Source: GCA-2862585 sp036340235
Lineage (GTDB): Bacteria > Bacteroidota > Bacteroidia > Flavobacteriales > UBA7312
Direction: 5' to 3'
NCBI GenBank assembly: GCA_036340235.1
Contig: JAYYZE010000001.1
Coordinates: 1 to 54,983, forward strand
Length of the DNA: 54,983 nt
The position numbers and the translations under genes are program-made. Under the pieces are notes generated by a model that was not told the origin of the DNA, searched no databases, and worked only from the letters and a program-made list of their open reading frames with translations. Of this stretch, positions 9,187 through 17,629 are shown one piece after another (the stretch's first letter is position 1; each line of letters opens with the position of its first letter).

Positions 9187-10520
9187 AAAAAAGAGTTACC
9201 ATAGCCGGTGCAGGATTGGTTGGATCGCTTGAGGCTATTTATATGGCTAAAAGGGGTTTTGATGTGGAGGTCTTTGAACGGAGACCAGATATGAGAAACG
9301 TTGAACTGGCTGCGGGTCGTTCCATTAATCTAGCACTTTCGGAAAGAGGTTGGAACGCCTTGAAAAAAGTAAATGTCCACAAAGAAGTTGAGAAAATGGC
9401 TATTCCAATGTACAAACGTGTAATGCATGCTATTGATGGCACTCTAACCCACCAATCTTATGGCCAAGAGGGACAAGCTATTTACTCAGTTTCAAGAGGT
9501 GGATTAAATCAACTGTTGCTACAATTGGCCAGTCAATATGCCAACGTTTCATTTAATTTTGAACATAAATGCGTTGATGTTGACCTAACTACGGCCTCAG
9601 CCACTTTTGAGGACAAAAATGGTCATCATCATCGACCGGAAGCAGACATGATTATTGGAGCCGATGGGGCCTATTCCGTGATTCGTTCAACGATGATGAA
9701 ACAAGATCGATTTCAATATTCGCAACACTATATAGATCATGGCTATAAAGAACTCACCATTCCCGCTAACAAAGACGGTACTCACCAATTAGAGAAAAAT
9801 GCTTTACACATCTGGCCTAGAGGAAATTATATGCTAATCGCTCTTCCTAATATGGACGGTAGTTTTACTTGTACTTTGTTTTTCCCCTTTGAAGGAGAAT
9901 ATTCATTCGAAAGTATAAAGACCGAAAATGAAGTTTACGCTTTTTTTAAAAATGTATTTCCTGATACTACAACTCTCATTCCAAACTTAGCTGAGGACTA
10001 CTTTAATAACCCTACTTCATCTTTAGCTATTATGAGGTGCGACCCTTGGACAGTAAAAGATAAAGTATTACTTATAGGTGACGCTGCACATGCCACCGTT
10101 CCTTTCTATGGACAGGGTATGAATGCTGGCTTTGAGGGATGCTTCGTGCTTGATCAATTGATGGATGAATATGGTGAAAACCTTAAAGCGTGTTTTGATA
10201 AATACTCTGAAATAAGAAAACCCGATGGCGATGGCGTTCAAGATTTATCCCTACACAACTTTATAGTAATGAGGGATAAAACTGCCGATCCCAAATTTTT
10301 ATTACAAAAGAAAATAGAATTGCATTTTTCAAAAAAATATCCTGAAAAATGGCTCCCTCTTTACTCAATGGTTTCGTTCAGCAACATTAGATACTCCGAC
10401 GCATGGAAAATCGGTCAGTACCAAGACACTCTTATGCAACAAATAATGGACATTCCTGACATAGAAATTAAATGGGACAGCAAAGAGATTGAAGATGAAA
10501 TGTTAAAATTAATTGATTGA
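9183..10520 (+). CDS. kmo: Kynurenine 3-monooxygenase
   Basis: A 445-residue FAD-dependent aromatic hydroxylase that converts kynurenine to 3-hydroxykynurenine with NADPH and O2. The N-terminal Rossmann motif is G9-x-G11-x-x-G14 (IAGAGLVGS). The second FAD motif is GDAAH at residues 299-303, followed by PFYGQGMNAGFEG, which is diagnostic for KMO. Family enzymes carry a hydrophobic C-terminus; here the tail (last ~100 residues) is mostly polar. Start and stop overlap the neighbours: four bases with kynU, and the stop region overlaps the possible TTG start of the MFS gene. The gene order supports a dedicated kynurenine operon. Confidence 0.95.
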   Translation: MKKRVTIAGAGLVGSLEAIYMAKRGFDVEVFERRPDMRNVELAAGRSINLALSERGWNALKKVNVHKEVEKMAIPMYKRVMHAIDGTLTHQSYGQEGQAIYSVSRGGLNQLLLQLASQYANVSFNFEHKCVDVDLTTASATFEDKNGHHHRPEADMIIGADGAYSVIRSTMMKQDRFQYSQHYIDHGYKELTIPANKDGTHQLEKNALHIWPRGNYMLIALPNMDGSFTCTLFFPFEGEYSFESIKTENEVYAFFKNVFPDTTTLIPNLAEDYFNNPTSSLAIMRCDPWTVKDKVLLIGDAAHATVPFYGQGMNAGFEGCFVLDQLMDEYGENLKACFDKYSEIRKPDGDGVQDLSLHNFIVMRDKTADPKFLLQKKIELHFSKKYPEKWLPLYSMVSFSNIRYSDAWKIGQYQDTLMQQIMDIPDIEIKWDSKEIEDEMLKLID

Positions 10521-10567
10521 GGAGGGTTCTTAATGCATATTCTCAACTAGAGGAGCATGTATTGCTA

Positions 10568-11734
10568 ATGATCAAAGCCGAGTTTTTTATACAAATTATC
10601 GGTGCTGCTTTTTTTTTAATTCTAAATATTTTTCTTTCAAAATCGGGTTTTTCGGATCCTCAAATTGCCAATCTTCTCTCATATCGTTTTTTGGCAGTGA
10701 TGGTACTCGGTTTTCCTTTGGGAATGTTTATTAAAGGAAGGCCACTAAAACCATTCTTTTGGATAGGCAGTTTTGGGGTTCCTACTGTGGCTATTGGTAT
10801 GATTTTGGCTATTAATCTTCAAGTATATATTCTGTTGCCCTATTTATTTGTTTTATGGGGCGTTGTTTTTACTTGCTTTCAAGTATGTAGTTTGCCCTAT
10901 ATTATGCGTAATACTAGTATAGAAAATCAATCATATGCCATATCGTTAAATTATGCTACGCATAGTTTTGGAACTATTGTGAGCAGCCTACTTATATTTG
11001 TTTTGACTTTTATTTTTAATCAGATTGATGAAGGTGTAGTATTAACTGTTGTGTCGTTTTCTGGCCTAATAGGTATTTACTACTTATACCAACTTAAAGT
11101 AGATAAGGTAATTAATAAAAATGAAGGGTTAAAGTGGAAATCGTACAACTGGGGATTGGTGGTCAAGGCTGTTGTGCCTACAATCATAATATCCATAGGC
11201 GCAGGCCTAACAATTCCTTTTATAAATTTATTCTTTTATCATGATTTTGGAATTGATTCATCGGAGTTTGCCCTTATTGGCGGTGGAGCTAGTGTTTTAG
11301 TAGCTTTTATGGCCCTTCTTGTTCCAAAGGTTAAGGACGTACTGGGATTCAAAGTGGGGATAACCCTTACTCAGTCTATTGCAGTTATAGCCTTAGTAGC
11401 CTTAGCTACAACTGAATTTTTTGTAGAATGTTGGTGGGCCTTACCCTTAGCCATTTTTTGTTATTGGTTAAGAACACCATTAATGAATATGGCCGCCCCC
11501 ATGACTTCAGAGTTAACGATGAATTACGTTGGTAAGAATAATCAGGAGATATTTAGTGCTATTACGGCAGCCATATGGAGTGGTAGCTGGTTCTTTAGCT
11601 CCCAAATATTTCGTTTTTTAAAAGCAATGGATTTACCATTTGCTTATATATTTTACATTACAGCTGGTCTCTACGCAGTTGGTGTTTTTAGTTATTATTT
11701 ATTAATTTTAGACTACGAAAGAAAATTAGCGTAG
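10568..11734 (+). CDS. MFS-type membrane transporter in the kynurenine operon
   Basis: A polytopic protein with about 12 hydrophobic segments over 388 residues, in the style of the MFS/GPH (sugar-cation symporter) superfamily. The LGFPLGMFIKGRP loop after the second helix resembles the MFS motif A region, though weakly. The substrate is unknown. Its place right behind kmo suggests (inference) uptake or export of tryptophan, kynurenine or a related aromatic acid. The frame is open from a TTG at 10517 that overlaps the kmo stop. I prefer the ATG at 10568 because AGAGGAG lies about 13 bases upstream and the first helix begins directly after it; the upstream start would add 17 polar residues. Confidence 0.75.
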   Translation: MIKAEFFIQIIGAAFFLILNIFLSKSGFSDPQIANLLSYRFLAVMVLGFPLGMFIKGRPLKPFFWIGSFGVPTVAIGMILAINLQVYILLPYLFVLWGVVFTCFQVCSLPYIMRNTSIENQSYAISLNYATHSFGTIVSSLLIFVLTFIFNQIDEGVVLTVVSFSGLIGIYYLYQLKVDKVINKNEGLKWKSYNWGLVVKAVVPTIIISIGAGLTIPFINLFFYHDFGIDSSEFALIGGGASVLVAFMALLVPKVKDVLGFKVGITLTQSIAVIALVALATTEFFVECWWALPLAIFCYWLRTPLMNMAAPMTSELTMNYVGKNNQEIFSAITAAIWSGSWFFSSQIFRFLKAMDLPFAYIFYITAGLYAVGVFSYYLLILDYERKLA

Positions 11735-11745
11735 TTTTCTAATCC

Positions 11746-12128
11746 TTAGATAATTATTTGCTTTTGATTTTTGGATAAACCATCGGTAAGTATGTAATGC
11801 TCGTAATTTTCACACATGAAGAAAATATCTTTCCAATTACTACTAATTTTGGAAATAGTGGCATTTTCGGAAAATTCAAATCGTGACTGTTTTGACAAGT
11901 GTAGAATTTTCCACTAAACAATTTCTTTATCAATGATAAAGTAATACTTGTTGATTTGAATGAAATTAAAAACAAAATCTAAAGAGCAAGTTAGAAATAC
12001 TGTGAATGTTAATAGTCGGAAATCGTTTTGATTGGTGTAGTAATAAATGAAAATACAAGCTGCAATAGAAAAAATTATCATACCAACAAATAGCTTTTTT
12101 GGCGTTTAAATAAGTCTAGTTTCTTCAT
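11746..12128 (-). pseudogene. Decayed small two-helix membrane protein gene
   Basis: Fills most of the 430-base gap 11735-12164. On the minus strand an ATG at 12128 opens MKKLDLFKRQK. After a one-base loss in the six-base T tract (A on the coding strand) at 12095-12100, the reading continues in one frame as two hydrophobic helices (starting MIIFSIAACIF). It then meets an in-frame TAG (11914-11916) and runs on as a polar region, FSENATISKISSNWKDIF, to a TAA at 11746. The polar tail, with WKDI followed by short beta-like strands, resembles bacterial PH-like membrane proteins, but I cannot name the family. One frameshift plus one stop make a functional product unlikely. The short open frame at 11754-11975 is in another frame and is not the gene. 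Confidence 0.55.
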
Positions 12129-12164
12129 GGTATTGATTAATTACTTTTAATCAAATACACGAAC

Positions 12165-12806
12165 TTATTTCAAAAATGGATTGTTGTTTTTTTCGTAACC
12201 TATGTATGTGCTTGGTCCATGCCCGCAATATACCTTTGTTTGCGCATCCAATGTTAGTAATTTTTCATTAATGCTTTTGATAAGCGTGTCGTAATCACCG
12301 CCAGCTAAGTCTGTGCGCCCTATGCTATTTTGAAAAAGAACATCCCCTCCAATTATAAAATGATATTTTTCAGAATACAATACAATATGTCCTGGTGCAT
12401 GTCCAGGCGTAAACAACACCGTTAACTTGGAATTACCAAATGAAATTACGTCACCCTCCTCTAAAAAATGAACAGGTTCAGGACTTGACTCATAATTGCC
12501 AAATCCATACAGTTGACAATACTCTCTAACCGCATGTAAGGAGGGTAAATCTAATCGGTGAATTTCTAAATCTAAGTTCCAATTGTTTGCAACAAAATTA
12601 TTCCCCAAAACATGATCAATGTGACAATGCGTGTTAATTAAGCGTACAGGTTTAAGTCTATTGTTTTCAATAAATGATTTAAGCTCGGCTTGCTCTGATG
12701 GTGAGTAGCATCCTGGGTCAACAATCACACACTCTTTAGTTTCATCGAACAGTAGGTATGTGTTTTCGTGAAAATCATTAAATGTAAATGTTTCTACAGT
12801 AATCAT
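12165..12806 (-). CDS. MBL-fold metallo-hydrolase (glyoxalase II-like)
   Basis: A 213-residue metallo-beta-lactamase-fold hydrolase. The metal motif HxHxDH is present as THCHIDHVLG near residue 60, with further ligands in FTPGHAPGH, GGDVLF and a C-terminal CGHGP. The length and pattern match the short glyoxalase II-like hydrolases common in Bacteroidota. The thioester or other substrate cannot be told from sequence. It is transcribed divergently from the TSUP permease with 41 bases between the two starts; its promoter (below) places the transcription start at or near the ATG. The start codon choice agrees with the promoter position. Confidence 0.9.
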   Translation of the reverse strand: MITVETFTFNDFHENTYLLFDETKECVIVDPGCYSPSEQAELKSFIENNRLKPVRLINTHCHIDHVLGNNFVANNWNLDLEIHRLDLPSLHAVREYCQLYGFGNYESSPEPVHFLEEGDVISFGNSKLTVLFTPGHAPGHIVLYSEKYHFIIGGDVLFQNSIGRTDLAGGDYDTLIKSINEKLLTLDAQTKVYCGHGPSTYIGYEKNNNPFLK

Positions 12807-12810
12807 TGGG

Positions 12811-12841
12811 CAAAGATATTTTGAATTACATATCTTCGCAA
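12811..12841 (-). promoter_or_regulatory. Promoter of the MBL hydrolase gene
   Basis: Minus-strand TTG (12839-12841), 20 bases, then TATCTTTG (12811-12818): a full match to the Bacteroidota consensus. The -7 box ends only four bases before the ATG at 12806, so the transcript would be leaderless or nearly so. A one-mismatch box on the plus strand, TATCTTCG (12831-12838), could serve the divergent TSUP gene. Confidence 0.6.
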
Positions 12842-12847
12842 GGATTT

Positions 12848-13216
12848 ATGTCATTAACCACATTTTTCTTACTTGTCTTAATAGGATTGTGTGCCGGATT
12901 ACTCAGCGGCTTTGTTGGTGTTGGCGGTGGTCTAATCATCATTCCACTTCTCATGTTACTAATTGGTTTTGGTCAGCACAGTGCTCAAGGTACTAGCTTA
13001 GCAGTAATGCTTCCCCCTATTGGTATTTTGGCTGCCTGGAACTACCATCAAGAGGGTTTTGTCAATTGGAAATATGCCCTCATAATATCTATTGCTTTTA
13101 TTATCGGAGGTTATTTTAGCTCAAAATGGGCGCTAACCGTTGACCCTAAAACCCTAAAAAAAGTCTTCGGACTTATGCTGTTAGTGGGTGGTCTTAAACT
13201 TATTTTTACAAAATGA
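12848..13216 (+). CDS. Half-size TSUP (TauE/SafE) family permease
   Basis: A 122-residue protein with four hydrophobic helices. The signature GLCAGLLSGFVGVGGGLIIIP near the N-terminus is the TauE/SafE repeat of the TSUP family (transport of sulfite, sulfoacetate or other small organosulfur compounds). Usual family members have two such repeats (~250 residues). This protein carries only one, so it would need to dimerise; such short forms occur in Bacteroidota and are not necessarily truncations. I chose the ATG at 12848; the frame extends to a TTG at 12806, but that overlaps the divergent gene's start. The stop overlaps the start of the M20 amidohydrolase by four bases. Confidence 0.8.
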   Translation: MSLTTFFLLVLIGLCAGLLSGFVGVGGGLIIIPLLMLLIGFGQHSAQGTSLAVMLPPIGILAAWNYHQEGFVNWKYALIISIAFIIGGYFSSKWALTVDPKTLKKVFGLMLLVGGLKLIFTK

Positions 13217-14388
13217 GTGATTTAAAAAGTAAAATAAGCAGTTTAGCAAACGCTTACTATAATGATGCCATAATGATACGTCGTCACCTTCACAAATACC
13301 CTGAACTATCTTTTCAAGAACATCAAACATCAAATTACATTCAACATAAACTCACTGAATATGGAATTCCTTTTCAGGCGGGAGTAGTTGACACTGGAGT
13401 AGTGGCGCTCATCAATGGCGTTGACCCTCAGTCAAAATGCATTGCATTGCGAGCCGATATAGATGCTCTGCCAATTCATGAGCAAACTAATGCCAGCTAT
13501 GCCTCAAAAAACAAAGGTGTGATGCACGCATGTGGTCATGATTTTCATACCGCCTCATTATTAGGTGTTGCCCGTATTTTAAATGTTCTTAAAAATGAAT
13601 GGCGGGGCAGTGTCAAACTTATTTTTCAGCCTGGAGAAGAGAAGCTACCAGGTGGTGCTTCACTAATGATTAAAGAAGGGGTATTGGAAAAGCCAAGGGT
13701 TGACAAGATTATAGGTCAACATGTTTCACCTGAACTGCAGAGTGGTACCATCGGTATCAAAGCCGGTAAATTTATGGCATCCACCGACGAAGTCTATATA
13801 GACGTAATAGGTAAAGGAGGGCATGCTGCTCTTCCTGAAGGTAACATCAATCCGATTGTGATGGCATCTGATTTGATAAACAAGCTATACGATCACTTTG
13901 CTCAAGAAAGCGATTTCGACAATGTGTTTTCCATTGGTTCCATCAAAGGGGGTTCAACAGGTAATATTATTCCGGATAAGGTTAGATTACAAGGAACTTT
14001 CAGAGCTCTTGACATGACTTTCAGAAAACAAGCCCATAATGACATTAGGCATATTTGTGACGAAGTGTCAAAATCTCATAGGGGAAATTGTGAATTAACT
14101 ATTGTGGAAGGTTATCCTGTGCTTCAAAACGATATTGATTTTACCAAACAATGCGCCAATAATGCCAAAGACTACATGGGTGAAGATAATGTATTAGCTA
14201 TATCAAAACGAATGACAGCGGAGGATTTTGCGTATTACTCACATTATATTCCATCTTGTTTTTATAGAATTGGAGTTGGTGATAGTCAGTCGCCAAGAAA
14301 GCACCTTCATAATGCCAAATTTGATATTGACGAATCGGCTATTAGACACAGTATGGGATTGATGAGTTGGTTGGCCGTAAATAGCTAG
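13213..14388 (+). CDS. M20 family metallopeptidase / N-acyl-L-amino acid amidohydrolase
   Basis: A 391-residue zinc hydrolase of the M20D (IAA-amino acid hydrolase / aminoacylase) group. Key features are MIRRHLHKYPELSF near residue 22, the metal site HACGHDFHTA at residues 105-114, FQPGEE with the catalytic glutamate near residue 141, and a dimerisation-domain GKGGHAALPE segment. It probably releases amino acids from N-acyl or short peptide conjugates in the cytoplasm; no signal peptide is visible. It is coupled to the TSUP gene by a 4-bp overlap. It converges on recQ, and the two stop codons share the palindrome CTAG at 14385-14388. Confidence 0.9.
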   Translation: MSDLKSKISSLANAYYNDAIMIRRHLHKYPELSFQEHQTSNYIQHKLTEYGIPFQAGVVDTGVVALINGVDPQSKCIALRADIDALPIHEQTNASYASKNKGVMHACGHDFHTASLLGVARILNVLKNEWRGSVKLIFQPGEEKLPGGASLMIKEGVLEKPRVDKIIGQHVSPELQSGTIGIKAGKFMASTDEVYIDVIGKGGHAALPEGNINPIVMASDLINKLYDHFAQESDFDNVFSIGSIKGGSTGNIIPDKVRLQGTFRALDMTFRKQAHNDIRHICDEVSKSHRGNCELTIVEGYPVLQNDIDFTKQCANNAKDYMGEDNVLAISKRMTAEDFAYYSHYIPSCFYRIGVGDSQSPRKHLHNAKFDIDESAIRHSMGLMSWLAVNS

Positions 14389-16574
14389 TTGGCTACATCT
14401 GAAATAAATTTGACTCTATACAGTCTAAGTTCTTCGTCTGTATATTCATCTTCATCGAATTCTTCGCGAGCCTCATCGAACGATGCTTCTTCAGAATTTT
14501 TGAAAAAGTCATCAAGTTCCTCACTTTGATATTCGTCAATAATATCGTTGATGTAATAGTCAAGATTTATTTTCGTACCGGATTCTACAATAGTTTCTAT
14601 TTGATCTATTAAATCATATACGCTAAGTCCTTTGGCATCGGCAATGACATCAATAGGTAGCTTTCTATCAATACTTTGAATTATATAAATTTTGTTGCTT
14701 GAGGGTTTGGCAACTGATTTTATAACTAAGTCGTTAGGACGAATAATTTCATTATGTTCAACGTAATTATTTATAAGTTCTAAAAAAGACTTTCCAAACT
14801 TTTTAGCCTTTCCTAAGCCAACACCATGAATACTTGCCAGCTCTTCGATTGTGGCAGGGTATTGGTTAGCCATCTCTATTAGAGAGGATTCTGAAAAAAT
14901 AATGTTCGGAGGAAGGCCTTTGGTTTTAGCATACTTTTTTCTTAGTTGTTTAAGGTTTTTGAAAAGTATGGTGTCGGCAGCTTCAGATTTTTGATTGTTC
15001 AGATTTGTATTTTCTAGATGAATTGCGTCGTAGTCGTGGTCTTCGGTGAGCATGACATCCGTTGGTTTTATTAAGAATGATCTACCTTCTTTGTTTATTT
15101 TTAAAGTGCCATAACTTTCGATTTCTTTCTCTAAAAACCCTCTTACCAAACTTTGGCGAATCACGGCATGCCAAAACCCTTTTGACTTTTCGCTGCCGCT
15201 TCCAAATACATCTAAGCTCTCTGATTTGTGCTGTTTTATTAATGAGTTTGTTTCGCCGACTAAAATTTTCACAATCTCTTTGGCTTTTAACCGTTCTCCT
15301 GTCTTGGCAATACAATCTATAAGTTGTAATATGTTGTCTTTGCCATTAAATTTTGGTTTTGGGTGACGACAGTTGTCACACATTTCATTACAATCATTGG
15401 CATCAAAGTATTCACCGAAATAATGCAATAAATATTTTCTTCTGCACATAGATGTTTCGGCAAAAGAAACTGTTTCCAGTATGAGTTGTCTTCCAACTTC
15501 TTGCTCTGCTACGGGCTTTCCTTGCAAGAACTTTTCTAATTTTTCGATGTCATTGTAGCTGTAAAAGGTCAAACAGTTTCCTTCACCTCCATCTCTGCCT
15601 GCTCGGCCAGTTTCTTGGTAGTAGCTTTCAAGACTTTTGGGGATATCGTGATGAATAACATATCGAATATCGGGTTTGTCAATACCCATACCGAAAGCAA
15701 TAGTAGCTACTATTACGTCGACATCTTCCATCAGAAAGGCGTCTTGATGCTTTACACGTGTTTTGTTTTCTAGACCAGCATGATAAGGAAGTGCTTTGAT
15801 GCCATTTACTTGTAAAATTTCTGCAATCTCTTCTACTTTTTTTCGACTCAAACAATACACTATTCCTGATTTGCCAGTATTTTGTTTGATATATTTAATG
15901 ATTTCTTTTTCGACGTTCATCTTTAATCTTACGTCATAATATAAGTTGTCTCTGTTGAAAGAGTCGAAGAAAACTGGGCAGTCAATAATGCCTAAGTTTT
16001 TTTGAATATCTTCCCTAACTTTGGTGGTTGCGGTGGCAGTGAGTGCAATAATAGGTGCGCGACCTATGTTATCAACAATTTTTCTGATATTTCTGTATTC
16101 TGGTCTGAAGTCATGTCCCCATTCAGAAATACAGTGTGCTTCGTCGATGGCATAAAAAGAGATTTTTTTATATTTTAAAAAATCGGTGTTCTCTTCTTTG
16201 GTTAAGGACTCAGGAGCTACATACAGCAATTTGGTGGCTCCACTACTCACATCCACTTTTACTTTTTCAATTTCTTTTTTGGTAAGTGATGAATTTAGCA
16301 CATGGGCAATGGAATCGTTGTCATTATATCCTCTGATTGCATCTACTTGATTTTTCATCAGAGCGATAAGGGGCGAAATGATAATAGCACAGCCATCGCT
16401 AATCAAAGCTGGCAACTGATAGCACATAGATTTACCACCACCTGTTGGCATTATTACAAAGGCGTCATTCCCTTGGAGCGTGTTTTGGATTATTTTTTCT
16501 TGTTGTCGTTTGAATTGACTAAAACCAAAATATTTTTGAAGTTCATCTTGTAATGAAGATGTCTTAACACTCAT
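14385..16574 (-). CDS. recQ: ATP-dependent DNA helicase RecQ
   Basis: A 729-residue 3'-5' DNA helicase used in recombination and replication-fork repair. Helicase motifs are in order: motif I MPTGGGKSMCYQLPA near residue 42, motif II DEAHCISEWGHDFRPEY near residue 140, LTATAT, and motif VI QETGRAGRDGG. A zinc-binding segment follows (CRRKYLLHYFGE then MCDNC), then the RQC winged helix and an HRDC domain (residues ~530-600). The C-terminal 60 residues are strongly acidic (Glu/Asp-rich), as in many Bacteroidota RecQ proteins. It is divergent from kdsD with an 86-base gap and convergent with the amidohydrolase gene. Confidence 0.97.
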   Translation of the reverse strand: MSVKTSSLQDELQKYFGFSQFKRQQEKIIQNTLQGNDAFVIMPTGGGKSMCYQLPALISDGCAIIISPLIALMKNQVDAIRGYNDNDSIAHVLNSSLTKKEIEKVKVDVSSGATKLLYVAPESLTKEENTDFLKYKKISFYAIDEAHCISEWGHDFRPEYRNIRKIVDNIGRAPIIALTATATTKVREDIQKNLGIIDCPVFFDSFNRDNLYYDVRLKMNVEKEIIKYIKQNTGKSGIVYCLSRKKVEEIAEILQVNGIKALPYHAGLENKTRVKHQDAFLMEDVDVIVATIAFGMGIDKPDIRYVIHHDIPKSLESYYQETGRAGRDGGEGNCLTFYSYNDIEKLEKFLQGKPVAEQEVGRQLILETVSFAETSMCRRKYLLHYFGEYFDANDCNEMCDNCRHPKPKFNGKDNILQLIDCIAKTGERLKAKEIVKILVGETNSLIKQHKSESLDVFGSGSEKSKGFWHAVIRQSLVRGFLEKEIESYGTLKINKEGRSFLIKPTDVMLTEDHDYDAIHLENTNLNNQKSEAADTILFKNLKQLRKKYAKTKGLPPNIIFSESSLIEMANQYPATIEELASIHGVGLGKAKKFGKSFLELINNYVEHNEIIRPNDLVIKSVAKPSSNKIYIIQSIDRKLPIDVIADAKGLSVYDLIDQIETIVESGTKINLDYYINDIIDEYQSEELDDFFKNSEEASFDEAREEFDEDEYTDEELRLYRVKFISDVAN

Positions 16575-16597
16575 AATATTATTACAACTAAATTTGA

Positions 16598-16605
16598 TAC
16601 TTTTG
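16598..16605 (+). promoter_or_regulatory. Candidate -7 box for the kdsD-tatC-lptB operon
   Basis: Plus-strand TACTTTTG matches TAnnTTTG in the recQ/kdsD intergenic gap, about 55 bases before the kdsD start. No clear TTG is seen at the right upstream spacing. A minus-strand match, TAAATTTG (16651-16658), in the same gap could serve recQ. Confidence 0.35.
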
Positions 16606-16660
16606 CTTAAAGTATTCTACTATAAAACTATACATTTTACTTTACTAAATCAAATTTATA

Positions 16661-17629
16661 TTGTCAAAAACTTCAAACGAAATAAAAAATATTGCAAAAC
16701 GAACCATTTTGCTAGAAGGTAATTCCATATTGTCTTTAACAAATTTTGTGGACGAAACATTTGCTGTGGTAGTAAAAGAGATTTTACAATCAACAGGAAG
16801 GTTAATTGTAACGGGTGTTGGTAAAAGTGCCAATATTGCACAAAAAATAGTGTCTACTTTCAATTCAACAGGTCAGCCTGCTATATTTATGCATGCTGCC
16901 GATGCTTTGCATGGTGATTTAGGCAATATTCAACCCAATGACATAGTCATTTGTTTGTCTAAGAGTGGATCTACTACTGAGATAAAAACACTTATTCCTT
17001 TGTTAAAGGATATGGGTAATCCTATTATTGCTCTTTGTGGTACTGAAAAATCATATTTATCTCGTCATTCGGATTGGACAATACTAACTAAGGTTGAAAA
17101 AGAGGCCTGTCCAAACAATTTAGCGCCAACAACTAGTACGACAGCTCAATTAGTCATGGGGGATGCTTTAGCAGTATGTTTGCTAGAGTCTCGTCAATTT
17201 ACTGATATTGACTTTGCAAAGTACCATCCTGGTGGGTCACTAGGAAAAAAACTGTTCTTAAAAATTGGAGATTTGTGTAGAGAAAAGGAAAAACCCATGG
17301 TTCATGAGACAGATACAATGCATGAAGTCATTGTCGAGATCTCTAAAAAGCGTTTGGGAGCTACTGCTGTTATCGCTAACAACACGTTGAGAGGTGTCAT
17401 TACCGATGGTGATATAAGAAGAATGCTTGAAAAAACAACAGATTGGTTTTCGCTCAAGGCAAAAGATATAATGTCTCATTCTCCCAAAACAATTGAATAC
17501 ACCGAGCTTGCTTCTAGTGCCCTAGCTCAAATGGAAAGTAATAATATTTCACAAATCATCGTTCTAAAGTCCGGAAGTTACTATGGTATCGTACACATTC
17601 ATGACATCTTAAAAGAAGGTATTAGCTAA
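16661..17629 (+). CDS. kdsD: Arabinose 5-phosphate isomerase (KpsF/GutQ family)
   Basis: A 322-residue sugar isomerase that interconverts ribulose 5-phosphate and arabinose 5-phosphate, the first step toward Kdo of the LPS inner core. The N-terminal SIS domain (TGVGKSANIAQKI, SKSGSTTEIK, APTTSTTAQLVMGDALA) is followed by two CBS domains from about residue 205, the standard KpsF layout. It begins with TTG at 16661. No upstream ATG exists in frame and the next ATG would delete conserved sequence, so the TTG start is preferred. Its stop abuts the ATG of tatC. The link to tatC and lptB fits an envelope-biogenesis operon. Confidence 0.93.
   Translation: MSKTSNEIKNIAKRTILLEGNSILSLTNFVDETFAVVVKEILQSTGRLIVTGVGKSANIAQKIVSTFNSTGQPAIFMHAADALHGDLGNIQPNDIVICLSKSGSTTEIKTLIPLLKDMGNPIIALCGTEKSYLSRHSDWTILTKVEKEACPNNLAPTTSTTAQLVMGDALAVCLLESRQFTDIDFAKYHPGGSLGKKLFLKIGDLCREKEKPMVHETDTMHEVIVEISKKRLGATAVIANNTLRGVITDGDIRRMLEKTTDWFSLKAKDIMSHSPKTIEYTELASSALAQMESNNISQIIVLKSGSYYGIVHIHDILKEGIS

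Noticed and set aside
11754..11975. 73-codon frame on the minus strand
   Set aside because: It is in a different frame from the degraded gene that occupies the same stretch; the composition is not protein-like.
15062..15322. Overlapping small frames on both strands in recQ
   Set aside because: Shadows of the recQ coding frame, without start context or protein-like composition.
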